Assembly (NCBI GenBank): GCA_947174985.1
Contig: CAMWLB010000068.1
Location: 1 to 11,769, forward strand
Direction of reading: 5' to 3'
Length of the DNA: 11,769 bases
Origin: an uncultured Lachnospiraceae bacterium
GTDB taxonomy: Bacteria > Bacillota > Clostridia > Lachnospirales > Lachnospiraceae
In this document: positions 4,138-10,434 of the stretch, piece after piece
Layout of the letters: every line of letters starts with the position of its first letter
Position numbering within the stretch: position 1 is the stretch's first letter
The notes under the pieces: model-generated
Seen by the model: the letters and a program-made list of their open reading frames with translations, nothing else
Databases searched by the model: none
Told to the model about the DNA's origin: nothing
Position numbers and translations under genes: made by a program

Positions 4138-5756
4138 AAAGGAAATTTTTAACCCGTGCAGGTGCAACCCTGCTTTCCGTGCTGTTTGCATTTTCCTGCG
4201 TGCTCTCCCGGCCTGCGGCATTAAATGCCAGAGCTGCATCGCTTGCGCTGGATGGGGCTGCACTGGATGAAATGTCCATGGTTTTGTGGAACCTGCTTAT
4301 GAATGCCATGGTTGCCTGTGGTGTTTCCTCTGCCGTTCCTGATGGCGATGCCGCATCAGGAACTATTAAGACATTTGGCGATTATGATTTCGAAGCTGCC
4401 CTTTATGAAGCGCTGGTTGATTATTACCATGTTGTTTCTGTTTCTGATGACAGCATGGTTTTTACATTGCAGAACGGCAGAACGGTGACATTCGGGGAAC
4501 TGCTGGAGCTAACCGGCTGGGATACGGTCGGGACTGGTGCCCGACGTATCCCCAGCGAAGAAACATGGCAACGTTTCCGCGTTGTTCAGGGCGGCGGCTC
4601 TGGCAGCCAGCCCCCTTCGCCTGATGATGAATCAATGTTTAAGGCGCTTGTCGGGGTTTCTGTTTCTTCTGCTGCTTTTTTCGGCATTGCAAATTTTGTG
4701 AAAGCCTTGCAGTCCGGTGAAGTCGAAGGGCTTGACCCTGCAGATTACTTTCCGGATGGCTTTGACGGTACATTGGATCAGGACGCGGAAGGAAATTATA
4801 TTATAAATGCAGCCCGTTTAACCGGTACCGGTTACCAGACTTATAATGGGCAGCCTGTAAGTTATAAAATCATTTCCGACTTGCAAGGTTGTAGCAACTC
4901 GTATCCCGTTGTTGCATACTTTTCTATGAATTCTGTACGTACTGACTGCCCGGAGGTAGGCTCTATTTATTTTATGGGTCGCAGAACGACAAATGAAATT
5001 ATTTATTTTAATATCCCTGCTTCGGTTACCTCGTACTATCTGACCGGAACTCGTACATTGAATCAAAACAGTATTTCATACTATGCAGACCCAAACAGTT
5101 ACAGTCTTAACATTCCCGTTTTTTCCAGTAGAGCAGCGGCAGAACTTTTTTTGAAAACTGGCGAATTTACAGACTGTGAAAACGCGCTTGATTATGATTA
5201 TGCTGCACTTTCTGATGCGCTGCCTGACAATTTCGCCCCCCTCACCGGCACGGAGCTTGACCCGTCTGTCTTTAATGCGCTTTTCCCTGCCCTGCTTTCT
5301 GCTATACAGTCAGCTTTTCCGCAGCCGCAGCCAAACCCCGATCCGGATGCAGAGCCGGAACCGGTCCCGCTGCCCGACCCTGTGGCAGGTACGGCGGCAT
5401 TTAACAAGGTTGTGGCAGATACGGCCGCAGACGTGGCAGCAGGAGCAGCGCCCAATCCTGATCCGGAACCCAATCCCAATCCGGATATTGAAATCGGCAG
5501 CTATAAAACAGACCTGACCATGATTTTCCCCTTCTGCCTGCCCTTTGACCTCATCCGGCTCTTGAACGCGCTGGACGCGGAGCCGGTCACGCCGGTTTTT
5601 GAAATCCCCTTCGTGGTGCCGGCGCTTGACATTGATATAACGGTAAGGCTTGACATGTCCTTCTTAGAACCTGCAATGGAAGTTTTCCGTATGTGTGAGG
5701 TTGTCAGCTTTATCCTGGGGTTAATCCTTGTTACACATAAAGTAATTAAATGGTAA
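4134..5756 (+). CDS. Adsorption / virion-tip protein (pIII-like)
   Basis: A 540-aa exported membrane protein. Residues 1-34 form a signal peptide (basic MKRKFLTRAG, hydrophobic ATLLSVLFAFSCVLS, cleavage near NARA). A hydrophobic patch lies at ~171-192 (VGVSVSSAAFFGIANFVKAL). Residues ~219-360 form a Tyr/Ser/Asn-rich beta-looking domain. Two Pro/Asp/Asn/Glu linkers (~395-415 with PQPNPDPDAEPEP, ~441-452 with NPDPEPNPNPD) flank an Ala-rich stretch. The C-terminal ~60 residues hold a conserved-looking domain (FPFCLPFDLIRLL) and a transmembrane anchor ending HKVIKW. The architecture of signal, receptor-facing domains, flexible linkers and C-terminal anchor, together with its place between coat and pVI/pI genes, matches pIII. 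The receptor is unknown. The middle is more AT-rich than the rest. Confidence 0.8.
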   Translation: MKRKFLTRAGATLLSVLFAFSCVLSRPAALNARAASLALDGAALDEMSMVLWNLLMNAMVACGVSSAVPDGDAASGTIKTFGDYDFEAALYEALVDYYHVVSVSDDSMVFTLQNGRTVTFGELLELTGWDTVGTGARRIPSEETWQRFRVVQGGGSGSQPPSPDDESMFKALVGVSVSSAAFFGIANFVKALQSGEVEGLDPADYFPDGFDGTLDQDAEGNYIINAARLTGTGYQTYNGQPVSYKIISDLQGCSNSYPVVAYFSMNSVRTDCPEVGSIYFMGRRTTNEIIYFNIPASVTSYYLTGTRTLNQNSISYYADPNSYSLNIPVFSSRAAAELFLKTGEFTDCENALDYDYAALSDALPDNFAPLTGTELDPSVFNALFPALLSAIQSAFPQPQPNPDPDAEPEPVPLPDPVAGTAAFNKVVADTAADVAAGAAPNPDPEPNPNPDIEIGSYKTDLTMIFPFCLPFDLIRLLNALDAEPVTPVFEIPFVVPALDIDITVRLDMSFLEPAMEVFRMCEVVSFILGLILVTHKVIKW

Positions 5757-5783
5757 CCAACCAAAAGAAAGGCGGTGTTTTTT

Positions 5784-6020
5784 ATGCTTGGATGGATGAA
5801 GGAGATACTGGACAAATTTCTGTCCGGCCTGCTTTCCCTGCTCCCCCTGTCCCCGTTCACGGAAATCATAAGTTCTCTGGGCTCTATGCCCTTTCTGGGG
5901 TACCTGAACTGGTTTATTCCTATCGGGACATTACTTAAAATCGGCAGCGCGTGGCTTGCGGCCATTGGACTGTATTACCTTTACAGCGTCATTGCGCGCT
6001 GGGTGAAGCTTATCAGCTAG
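5784..6020 (+). CDS. Small hydrophobic virion protein (pVI-like)
   Basis: A 78-aa hydrophobic protein starting with an amphipathic helix (MLGWMKEILDKFLSGLLSLL). A second hydrophobic stretch at ~32-50 (LGSMPFLGYLNWFIPIGTL) and a membrane helix at ~53-72 (GSAWLAAIGLYYLYSVIARW) follow, with a basic end (ARWVKLIS). ATG 5784 has AAAGGCGG about 9 nt upstream. In Ff phages pVI is a small multi-helix protein that caps the virion tip with pIII and is encoded between genes III and I, the same place as here. The assignment rests on that position and on hydrophobicity; there is no sequence motif to prove it. Confidence 0.7.
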   Translation: MLGWMKEILDKFLSGLLSLLPLSPFTEIISSLGSMPFLGYLNWFIPIGTLLKIGSAWLAAIGLYYLYSVIARWVKLIS

Positions 6021-6031
6021 GGGGTGATGGG

Positions 6032-6784
6032 ATGATAGAACTTTACAGCGGAACCCCGGGCAGCGGCAAGAGCCTGCACGCTGCGCGGGAAATCAGGGAA
6101 AGGCTGCGCAGCCGGAAGCGTCATGTTGTCCTGGGCAACTTTTCCATTGACCGGAAAGCCTGCGGGAAAGGGAAAGGCATCTATCTTTACATTTCCAACC
6201 ATCGGCTTACGCCCGGGCGCCTCCTTTCCTTCGCCCGCCGGTATTCCCAGCACCTGGGGCGGCGCCTGAAGGAGGGGGAGCTGCTCCTTGTTATTGATGA
6301 GGCACAGCTCCTCTTCAACGCCAGGGAGTGGCAAAACCTGGCGCGGGCCGGCTGGCTCTCTTTCTTTTCCCAGCACCGGCATTACGGCTATGACATCATA
6401 CTCGTGACGCAGTTTGACCGTATGCTTGACCGCCAGGTCCGGGGTCTGATTGAATATGACACCGTGCACCGCAAGGTAAGCCGTGCCGGCAACATAGGCG
6501 CCGTGCTGGGCTTTTTAACCGGAGGAACCCTGTTTGTGTGCGTGAAACAGTGGTACCCCATACATGAAAAGGTGGATTCCCAGTTTTTCTTTGGTGGGAA
6601 AAGCCTTTACGCGGTCTATGATTCCTACAACCATCTGGAGGTGCCCGGGGAAAAGCAGCCTTCCGCCGGGCAGAAACGCTCCCCCGCTTCCGGAAAAAGG
6701 CGGCTGCTCCCCCGCCTCCCTGCCGCTTCCCCCGTTCCAGTGCCGGATCCGGAAGCTTCCCCGCCTCCGGAGGAAAGCGCCTAG
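6032..6784 (+). CDS. Zot/pI-family phage assembly ATPase
   Basis: A 250-aa protein of the zonular occludens toxin / gene I family, the inner-membrane motor that extrudes filamentous phage. A Walker A motif GTPGSGKS lies at 7-14 and a Walker B LLLVIDEA at 84-91. A QHRHYGYDIILVTQ stretch (114-127) corresponds to the conserved Q-x-R ... T-Q region of the family. A membrane segment is at ~152-172 (AGNIGAVLGFLTGGTLFVCV), followed by an external region ending in a Pro-rich tail (PVPVPDPEASPPPEES). ATG 6032 has GGGGG about 6 nt upstream. With no secretin gene present, the external part would face the cell wall of a single-membrane host. This is the hallmark gene of inoviruses and the firmest call in the element. 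Confidence 0.93.
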   Translation: MIELYSGTPGSGKSLHAAREIRERLRSRKRHVVLGNFSIDRKACGKGKGIYLYISNHRLTPGRLLSFARRYSQHLGRRLKEGELLLVIDEAQLLFNAREWQNLARAGWLSFFSQHRHYGYDIILVTQFDRMLDRQVRGLIEYDTVHRKVSRAGNIGAVLGFLTGGTLFVCVKQWYPIHEKVDSQFFFGGKSLYAVYDSYNHLEVPGEKQPSAGQKRSPASGKRRLLPRLPAASPVPVPDPEASPPPEESA

Positions 6785-6811
6785 TCTCCCCATCAGCGGC
6801 GGTATCCAAAA

Positions 6812-6871
6812 TTTTTGTGTTACATTTTTTCTTCAGCAAAGAGCTGCAGCTTCTTTTTTGTAACACAAAAA
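6812..6871. repeat. Inverted pair of TGTAACACAAAAA motifs
   Basis: TTTTTGTGTTACA (6812-6824) and TGTAACACAAAAA (6859-6871) are exact reverse complements, 34 bases apart. A small inner stem, CAGC (6834-6837)/GCTG (6843-6846), lies between them. They lie just after the assembly ATPase stop. The pair could form a low-GC hairpin, but as the same word recurs singly elsewhere it is more likely a protein site in opposite orientations. Confidence 0.7.
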
Positions 6872-6896
6872 ATCAGGATTTAAGCCGGCGGAAAAA

Positions 6897-6982
6897 CGTA
6901 CAGGGCGGCATACAGGGACAGGGCGCGCGGCGGGTCTCGGGGTCCTGCGCGCGCCCTGTCCCTGTATGCCCTGCCATGTACG
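6897..6982. repeat. Long GC-rich hairpin, packaging-signal or origin candidate
   Basis: Bases 6907-6929 and 6948-6970 are perfect 23-bp reverse complements around an 18-nt loop. After small bulges the flanks pair again: CAGGG (6901-6905) can pair with CCCTG nearby and CGTAC (6897-6901) with GTACG (6978-6982). There is no T-tract on either side, so it is not an ordinary terminator. A long imperfect hairpin in the intergenic region is the packaging signal in Ff phages; that role, or a single-strand origin, is inferred. Confidence 0.8.
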
Positions 6983-7020
6983 GAAAACCGTCATCGGAAA
7001 AAGCTGTTTTTTAGTCCCCG

Positions 7021-7063
7021 CAATGTATCCACGTCCTGTAATACGTGGTCTCAGAATACATTG
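7021..7063. repeat. Bulged hairpin, candidate rolling-circle origin
   Basis: CAATGTAT (7021-7028) pairs with ATACATTG (7056-7063), and directly inside it CCACGT (7029-7034) pairs with ACGTGG (7043-7048). This leaves the loop CCTGTAAT and a 7-nt one-sided bulge (TCTCAGA). A 14-bp stem with an exposed loop close upstream of rep resembles the nick-site hairpins of rolling-circle origins. No known nick consensus was recognised, so the role is a proposal. Confidence 0.55.
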
Positions 7064-7076
7064 TGTTACACAAAAA
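7061..7076. repeat. Overlapping opposed TGTAACACAA motifs
   Basis: TTGTGTTACA (7061-7070) is an exact reverse copy of TGTAACACAA, and TGTTACACAAAAA (7064-7076) is a forward copy with one mismatch. The two share a near-palindromic core. It overlaps the right foot of the hairpin at 7021-7063, so a protein bound here could influence extrusion or nicking of that hairpin. Confidence 0.55.
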
Positions 7077-7110
7077 AATCCAGTCCCACACTGACAAAAG
7101 TGCCAAAAAA

Positions 7111-7144
7111 AAATCGTCGCCAGAATGAATTTTCGCGACGATTT
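7111..7144 (-). terminator. 10-bp stem with T-tract on the minus strand
   Basis: AAATCGTCGC (7111-7120) pairs with GCGACGATTT (7135-7144) around a 14-nt loop. Read on the minus strand the stem is followed by a run of nine T (7105-7113), an intrinsic terminator layout. No leftward gene is seen to its right before the chromosomal tRNA, so it may stop antisense or read-through transcription. Alternatively it is part of the origin region or rep leader structure. Confidence 0.5.
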
Positions 7145-7157
7145 CAAAAAGGCGATT

Positions 7158-7172
7158 TTGTAACACAAAAAA
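7158..7172 (+). promoter_or_regulatory. TGTAACACAAAAA motif abutting the rep ribosome site
   Basis: TTGTAACACAAAAAA ends inside the AAGGAG ribosome site (7171-7176) of rep. A protein bound to this motif in the mRNA would block ribosome access, as pV does on the gene II leader in Ff phages; bound to DNA it could block transcription. Mechanism inferred; the motif copy is exact. Confidence 0.55.
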
Positions 7173-7183
7173 GGAGTTTTTCT

Positions 7184-8815
7184 ATGCTTGATAAACGATA
7201 TTTTAATAATTGCCGCATTATGGATGAGCTCGACCTGGAAGCCCGTAAAAAGTGGTTTTCTTTTTCACAAAGTAAGTTTCTGCACAATATAGATACTTTC
7301 TACTACAGCGTGAAGTTCCGGAACGACTTCCGGCAGCACACCCGTGATGAGCACGTCCTGCGGCTCAGGCGGTACTTCCGTTTTAAATATGACGGCCTGG
7401 GGGATTATGACGAGGACGGTGAAGTGTACCTGAAGGAGATTGACCGCCGGCTTGTGCTGCGTCCCGTCACCTTTTCCCGCTTTTATAACGTGTGCCTGAG
7501 CTACCCGGAATACTTTGACATATTCCTTGCCCCTGTGGTTCCTAAGTCCATGGGCGGCGGTGAGTCTGTTACCAGTGAATGCATCGTGCAGATCAGGAGC
7601 TACATGCTCTGGATTCTGGGCATCCATGCGACTTTTGAAAACTCTTACCGGATCGTAAAGGCGCTTGCTGCCTATTTCGGTCTTGAAATTGATTTTGTGC
7701 AGGAAAACCGCGTTGATTACTGCTGGCATTCCAATTACCTGAAGAATCCTGAAAATTTTTTTACGCCGGAAAACTTTTACAAAATGCGTGTTGACCGCTT
7801 CAAAAACGCAACCTATGTCACCAATAAGATAGGCTCCGAGGATTATGAAATCGACTACGTGGCGCTTGGAAAACGTTCCGACAAGGTATTTGTCCGGATA
7901 TACCAGAAAACGCGGGAAGTGATAGAGCAGAACTACAAGCCCTGGTTTTTCCAGATATGGCGGATGCACGGGCTGATCAGCGAGTATGATTTATACGTGT
8001 ACGAAAGGTGCTTTCAGAAAAAAAGCTGGTTTTACCGGTTTTATGCCCGCCTGGAGTTCTATGCGGAGCACGGCTCCCACCCTTCTTATGTGCGGCTCTG
8101 CCGCGACATTCTGAGGGAAAAGGTGCAGCCCGGGGAGGATACAGTCATAAAACTGGCAAAGGAGCTGACGCCGGAATTGAACCTTGTTGTCAACGTGGAA
8201 TACCAGACCATGCGCCGGCACTCTAAAAGTTACGATCTTGTGCCTTTTAGGGACAACCGCCACACGGGGGAATGCCGGCGGATTTATGACTACCTGGATA
8301 ATAGAAAGCTTATCATGGACTACCTGACGGACAGGGTTTTCCGCCTGGTGGAAAAGAATGGAGACAGCAACAAGGCGCGCCGTCCCCTGTGCGGGTTCTG
8401 GAAGGCGCTGAGGGAAACACGCTGCATTGACGTGAAGCTCACGCCGGAGGAGGTCAGGCTTGTCCGTTCCTACAACAGGAGGCTTTCCGTTGAGAGCATG
8501 CGCAAGCGTGTCATTAATTCCGCGGTCACCTTGGGCTTTTATCTGCGCGGCATTAACGAGGACAGCCCCATGCAGGACTGCTTTGAAGCACTGCTGAAAA
8601 TGAATGACAATGATATAGCCGAGGCGCGCCGGTATAAAAATAAAAAACTCCGGCAGCTCAACAGGGAGGAGCTTGCCGGGGTATTTGAGGATGCTGCTAC
8701 GCATACATTTGAAATCGTCCGCACCGATACGGGCGATATCTACGATAATAATGCATTAAATACGTGGTTTTGTCAAGAGGAGGAATTTGATGATGACGGT
8801 ACAGGCGGCATATGA
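7184..8815 (+). CDS. Rolling-circle replication initiator, Rep_trans-like
   Basis: A 543-aa protein. The central part resembles the Rep_trans (pT181 RepC / ICEBs1 NicK) family: RVDYCWHSNYL at 176-186 (acidic metal-site region), GKRSDKVFVRIYQK at 229-242 with Y240 as the likely nicking tyrosine, and RLEFYAEH at 289-296, equivalent to the R-x-E strand of that family. The N-terminal ~90 residues and the basic C-terminal region (~395-500, ending in acidic FDDDGTGGI) are extensions. ATG 7184 has AAGGAG 7 nt upstream; the frame is open back to 7061 but that part crosses the intergenic repeats. It would nick the viral strand at an origin, probably within 6785-7183. Its last 26 bp overlap the integrase gene. 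The general role is fairly sure; the exact family is less so. Confidence 0.75.
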   Translation: MLDKRYFNNCRIMDELDLEARKKWFSFSQSKFLHNIDTFYYSVKFRNDFRQHTRDEHVLRLRRYFRFKYDGLGDYDEDGEVYLKEIDRRLVLRPVTFSRFYNVCLSYPEYFDIFLAPVVPKSMGGGESVTSECIVQIRSYMLWILGIHATFENSYRIVKALAAYFGLEIDFVQENRVDYCWHSNYLKNPENFFTPENFYKMRVDRFKNATYVTNKIGSEDYEIDYVALGKRSDKVFVRIYQKTREVIEQNYKPWFFQIWRMHGLISEYDLYVYERCFQKKSWFYRFYARLEFYAEHGSHPSYVRLCRDILREKVQPGEDTVIKLAKELTPELNLVVNVEYQTMRRHSKSYDLVPFRDNRHTGECRRIYDYLDNRKLIMDYLTDRVFRLVEKNGDSNKARRPLCGFWKALRETRCIDVKLTPEEVRLVRSYNRRLSVESMRKRVINSAVTLGFYLRGINEDSPMQDCFEALLKMNDNDIAEARRYKNKKLRQLNREELAGVFEDAATHTFEIVRTDTGDIYDNNALNTWFCQEEEFDDDGTGGI

Positions 8816-9695
8816 CCTTTTCCTTGAGGACCGGCGCTCTTACTGTTCCCCCAGGACATTGGAAACCTACCATTGCGGCATCCTGCTTTTCTTCCGGTGG
8901 CTTGAGGGGCGTTTTGGCCTGCCCGTTTCCTGCCTGCCCTTATGCCAGGAGGAAAATATTTACCGCGGCTACATACTGCATCTCAGGAAAAGCGGCACCC
9001 GCCCCGTTACCATCCGGAGCTACTGACGCAGCATAGCCGCCTTCCTGCGCTGGTGCTATGAAAACGATTTATGCGGGGACTACCTGAAGGGCGTGAAGCT
9101 GCCGAAAAGCGATGCCCGCCCGAAACTGCCGCTTTACCGGGACGAGATGGAAAGAATTGACTCCCTTTTTGACATGGACACCATCCAAGGGATCAGGAAC
9201 TACTGCATTGTGCACTTCATGGCAGACTGCGGGCTCAGGACACAGGAAGTCGTGCACCTGCATTACGGCGATTTGATCTCGGAAAGGAACCTGCTGCAGG
9301 TGCTTGACAGCAAGGGAAACAAAAACCGCCTTGTGCTGGTGCCGGGTTTTCTCCTTAAAGCCGTTTCCCGTTACTGCTCCATGGCCGGGATACACGACGG
9401 CTTCCTGCTCCGAAGCCTGAAGGAAAACGCCCCCATAACCGGAAACACGGTCCGGCAGCTCTTCGGCAGCCTGAAAAAACAGAGCGGCATAGACAGGCTG
9501 CATGCCCATCTGCTCCGGCACACCTTCGCGACGTCCTACCTGATGGGTGGCGGTAACATGGAGTTTCTGCGTGTGTTTATGGGGCATACGGACTATGCCG
9601 TCACGCAGGTTTACAGCCGGATGGCTGCGGAATATAAAATGCTTGGTGCAGACATTTACCGGCTTGACGATATTTTCTTTACCCGCGGTTATTAG
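8790..9695 (+). pseudogene. Tyrosine integrase split by an in-frame TGA
   Basis: If the TGA at 9024-9026 (codon 79) is read through, this is a 301-residue phage integrase. The N-terminal SAM-like arm domain (QAAYDLFLEDRRSYCSPRTL) continues in the same frame after the stop (RSIAAFLRWCYENDL), then the catalytic domain. All catalytic residues are present: R in CGLRTQEV, K in DSKGNKNRLV, H-x-x-R in HLLRHTFATSYL, H in MGHTDYA and the Tyr in TQVYSRM. AGAGGAGG precedes ATG 8790, which overlaps the end of rep. The stop is followed by C, a relatively leaky context. The 3' part has a possible GTG start at 9093, but a protein without the arm domain would probably not recombine. A recent nonsense mutation is the simplest reading; sequencing error or low read-through remain possible. 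Confidence 0.82.
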
Positions 9696-9707
9696 TAATA
9701 CTAATAA
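9689..9707. repeat. Perfect 9-1-9 palindrome at the integrase stop
   Basis: TTATTAGTA A TACTAATAA, covering the integrase stop codon and lying 47 bp from the tRNA end. It is followed by an A-run on the plus strand, so it is not a terminator for int. An arm-type or accessory binding site for integrase or excisionase is possible; function unproven. Confidence 0.5.
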
Positions 9708-9749
9708 AAAAAAGCACCAACCCCCGAGATTACCTCGAAAATCGGTACT
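9706..9749 (-). terminator. Probable terminator of the tRNA-Lys transcript
   Basis: Read leftwards from the tRNA, AGTACC (complement of 9744-9749) can pair with GGTGCT (complement of 9713-9718, one G·T pair). This encloses an inner CGAG/CTCG stem, and eight T residues follow (9706-9713 as A on the plus strand). It begins five bases past the tRNA 3' end. The outer stem is modest, hence moderate confidence. Confidence 0.5.
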
Positions 9750-9753
9750 TCCG

Positions 9754-9790
9754 TGCGCCGCCAGGGGCTCGAACCCTGGACACCCTGATT
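9754..9790. other. Presumed attachment site at the 3' half of tRNA-Lys
   Basis: Tyrosine integrases often use the 3' half of a tRNA gene as core site, and here int ends 58 bp before the tRNA 3' end. The T-arm region is itself an inverted repeat (CCAGGGGCTCGAACCCTGG, 9761-9779). The exact crossover cannot be set because the second copy is not in the window. Confidence 0.5.
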
Positions 9791-9826
9791 AAGAGTCAGG
9801 TGCTCTACCAACTGAGCTAGCGGCGC
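9754..9826 (-). tRNA. tRNA-Lys (anticodon CTT)
   Basis: A 73-nt cloverleaf. The acceptor stem GCGCCGC pairs with GCGGCGC and the discriminator is A. The D-arm is AGCTCAGTTGGTAGAGC, and the anticodon stem CCTGA/TCAGG carries loop CTCTTAA with anticodon CTT at 9791-9793. The T-arm has the TTCGAGC loop. The CCA end is not encoded (ACGG follows). The 3' end faces the phage integrase, making this the likely integration site; the gene is intact, so the element restores or spares its 3' end. Confidence 0.96.
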
Positions 9827-9858
9827 TTATATGTGAACTGTTTCACAACGCAAGTGTT

Positions 9859-9887
9859 ATTATATTATATTGATTTGCTATTGGCAA
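9859..9887 (-). promoter_or_regulatory. Promoter of tRNA-Lys
   Basis: On the minus strand, TTGCCA (9887-9882), a 17-bp spacer and a perfect TATAAT (9864-9859). The predicted start is about 25 nt before the tRNA 5' end. This gives the tRNA its own promoter, independent of the metal operon upstream. Confidence 0.75.
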
Positions 9888-9915
9888 GTACTTTTTTAAG
9901 ATTTTTGTAAATTTA

Positions 9916-10377
9916 TTAATTTTTTCTGCTGTTTTCCCCTTTATTCGGGAATAATTGGTTATTTTTACAGCTTTTGCAGTAGCCGTACAGCTCGAGTTTA
10001 TGCCCTGTGACCAAAAATTCGTCTGATTCTGCGGCAAGATGCAGGTGTTCAAAGGGACATGCCTGCAGGGGCATCTTCTTATGGCAGCCCAGACAGACCG
10101 CATAATGGGTATGCCCGTTTCGCTTCCACTCGTACATCACAGTGTCTTCACCCATAAAGGTACTTTTTTCCACATAGCCTTTCTCTTCAAACGCCGTCAA
10201 GATACGATAGATTGTCGAAACGGCATAGCCGCCTTCGCTGCTACTCTGTAAAATCAGGTTGTATATCTGCACTGCGCTCAACGGCTCTTCCGACATAGAT
10301 AACACTTCATATACAGCTTTGCGCTGTTTTGTCCATTTTATTCCTGCCGGATACACAAAATCATTTTCCGCCATCAT
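9916..10377 (-). CDS. Fur-family metal-responsive repressor
   Basis: A 153-aa Fur-family regulator. The N-terminal winged helix includes TKQRKAVYEVL and the recognition segment YAVSTIYRILTAFEEKGYVEK. The C-terminal dimerisation/metal domain has HTHYAVCLGCHK, a CPFEHLHLAAE segment and GYCKSC, whose two CxxC pairs form the usual structural zinc site. The length is normal. ATG 10377 follows GAGG by 6 nt; a second ATG directly follows. Upstream in-frame codons lack a better site. It lies 57 bp after the permease gene with no terminator between, so the two are probably one operon. It probably binds the palindrome at 11358-11390 and regulates both genes. Which metal it senses (Zn, Mn, Fe) cannot be read from the sequence. 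Confidence 0.88.
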   Translation of the reverse strand: MMAENDFVYPAGIKWTKQRKAVYEVLSMSEEPLSAVQIYNLILQSSSEGGYAVSTIYRILTAFEEKGYVEKSTFMGEDTVMYEWKRNGHTHYAVCLGCHKKMPLQACPFEHLHLAAESDEFLVTGHKLELYGYCKSCKNNQLFPNKGENSRKN

Positions 10378-10434
10378 TTTATACCTCATGTATAGTATAG
10401 AATTCTCTTCGCAAGTCCCCGCCGCCAAGTCAGC

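Larger units (their letters stand above)
6785..7183. other. Intergenic region before rep, dense in inverted repeats
   Basis: Four hundred bases with no credible gene between the assembly ATPase and rep. It contains, in order, an AT-rich inverted repeat (6812-6871), a long GC-rich hairpin (6897-6982), a bulged hairpin (7021-7063), a 10-bp stem (7111-7144) and several TGTAACACAAAAA motifs, the last touching the rep ribosome site. In Ff phages the equivalent intergenic region holds the packaging signal and both origins. Assignment of each structure here is inference. Confidence 0.75.
1..9790 (+). mobile_element. Inovirus-like (filamentous phage) prophage in a Firmicute, left end not seen
   Basis: Seen: a repressor, a run of small genes, a pVIII-like coat protein followed by a terminator, a signal-peptide-bearing adsorption protein, a pVI-sized hydrophobic protein, a Zot/pI ATPase, a hairpin-rich intergenic region, a rolling-circle Rep and a tyrosine integrase that ends at a tRNA 3' end. 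This order (VIII, terminator, III, VI, I) is that of filamentous phages. No secretin gene is present, as expected for a host with one membrane. The right end is placed within the tRNA-Lys gene as inference. No second copy of the tRNA 3' end is visible near base 1, so the left boundary probably lies outside the window. Base composition differs clearly from the AT-richer host flank. Confidence 0.88.

Noticed and set aside
5198..5479. Minus-strand frame encoding Gly/Ser/Ala-rich repeats
   Set aside because: It is the complement of the Pro/Asp/Asn linkers of the adsorption protein.
6897..6982. Intrinsic terminator after the assembly ATPase
   Set aside because: The stem is far longer than needed and there is no T-tract next to it on either strand.
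6812..7172. CRISPR or classic iteron array from the TGTAACACAAAAA copies
   Set aside because: Spacing is irregular, orientation changes and there are no regular spacers; it fits scattered regulator sites better.
9024..9026. UGA recoded as Trp or selenocysteine
   Set aside because: Many genes in the element end with TGA, often in ATGA or GTGA overlaps, so UGA is a normal stop; no selenocysteine-type hairpin was recognised just after it.
1..9790. Integrative conjugative element or mobilisable plasmid because of Rep_trans-like and RHH-like genes
   Set aside because: No coupling protein, type IV secretion or relaxase module is present, while Zot/pI and a pVIII-like coat protein are.
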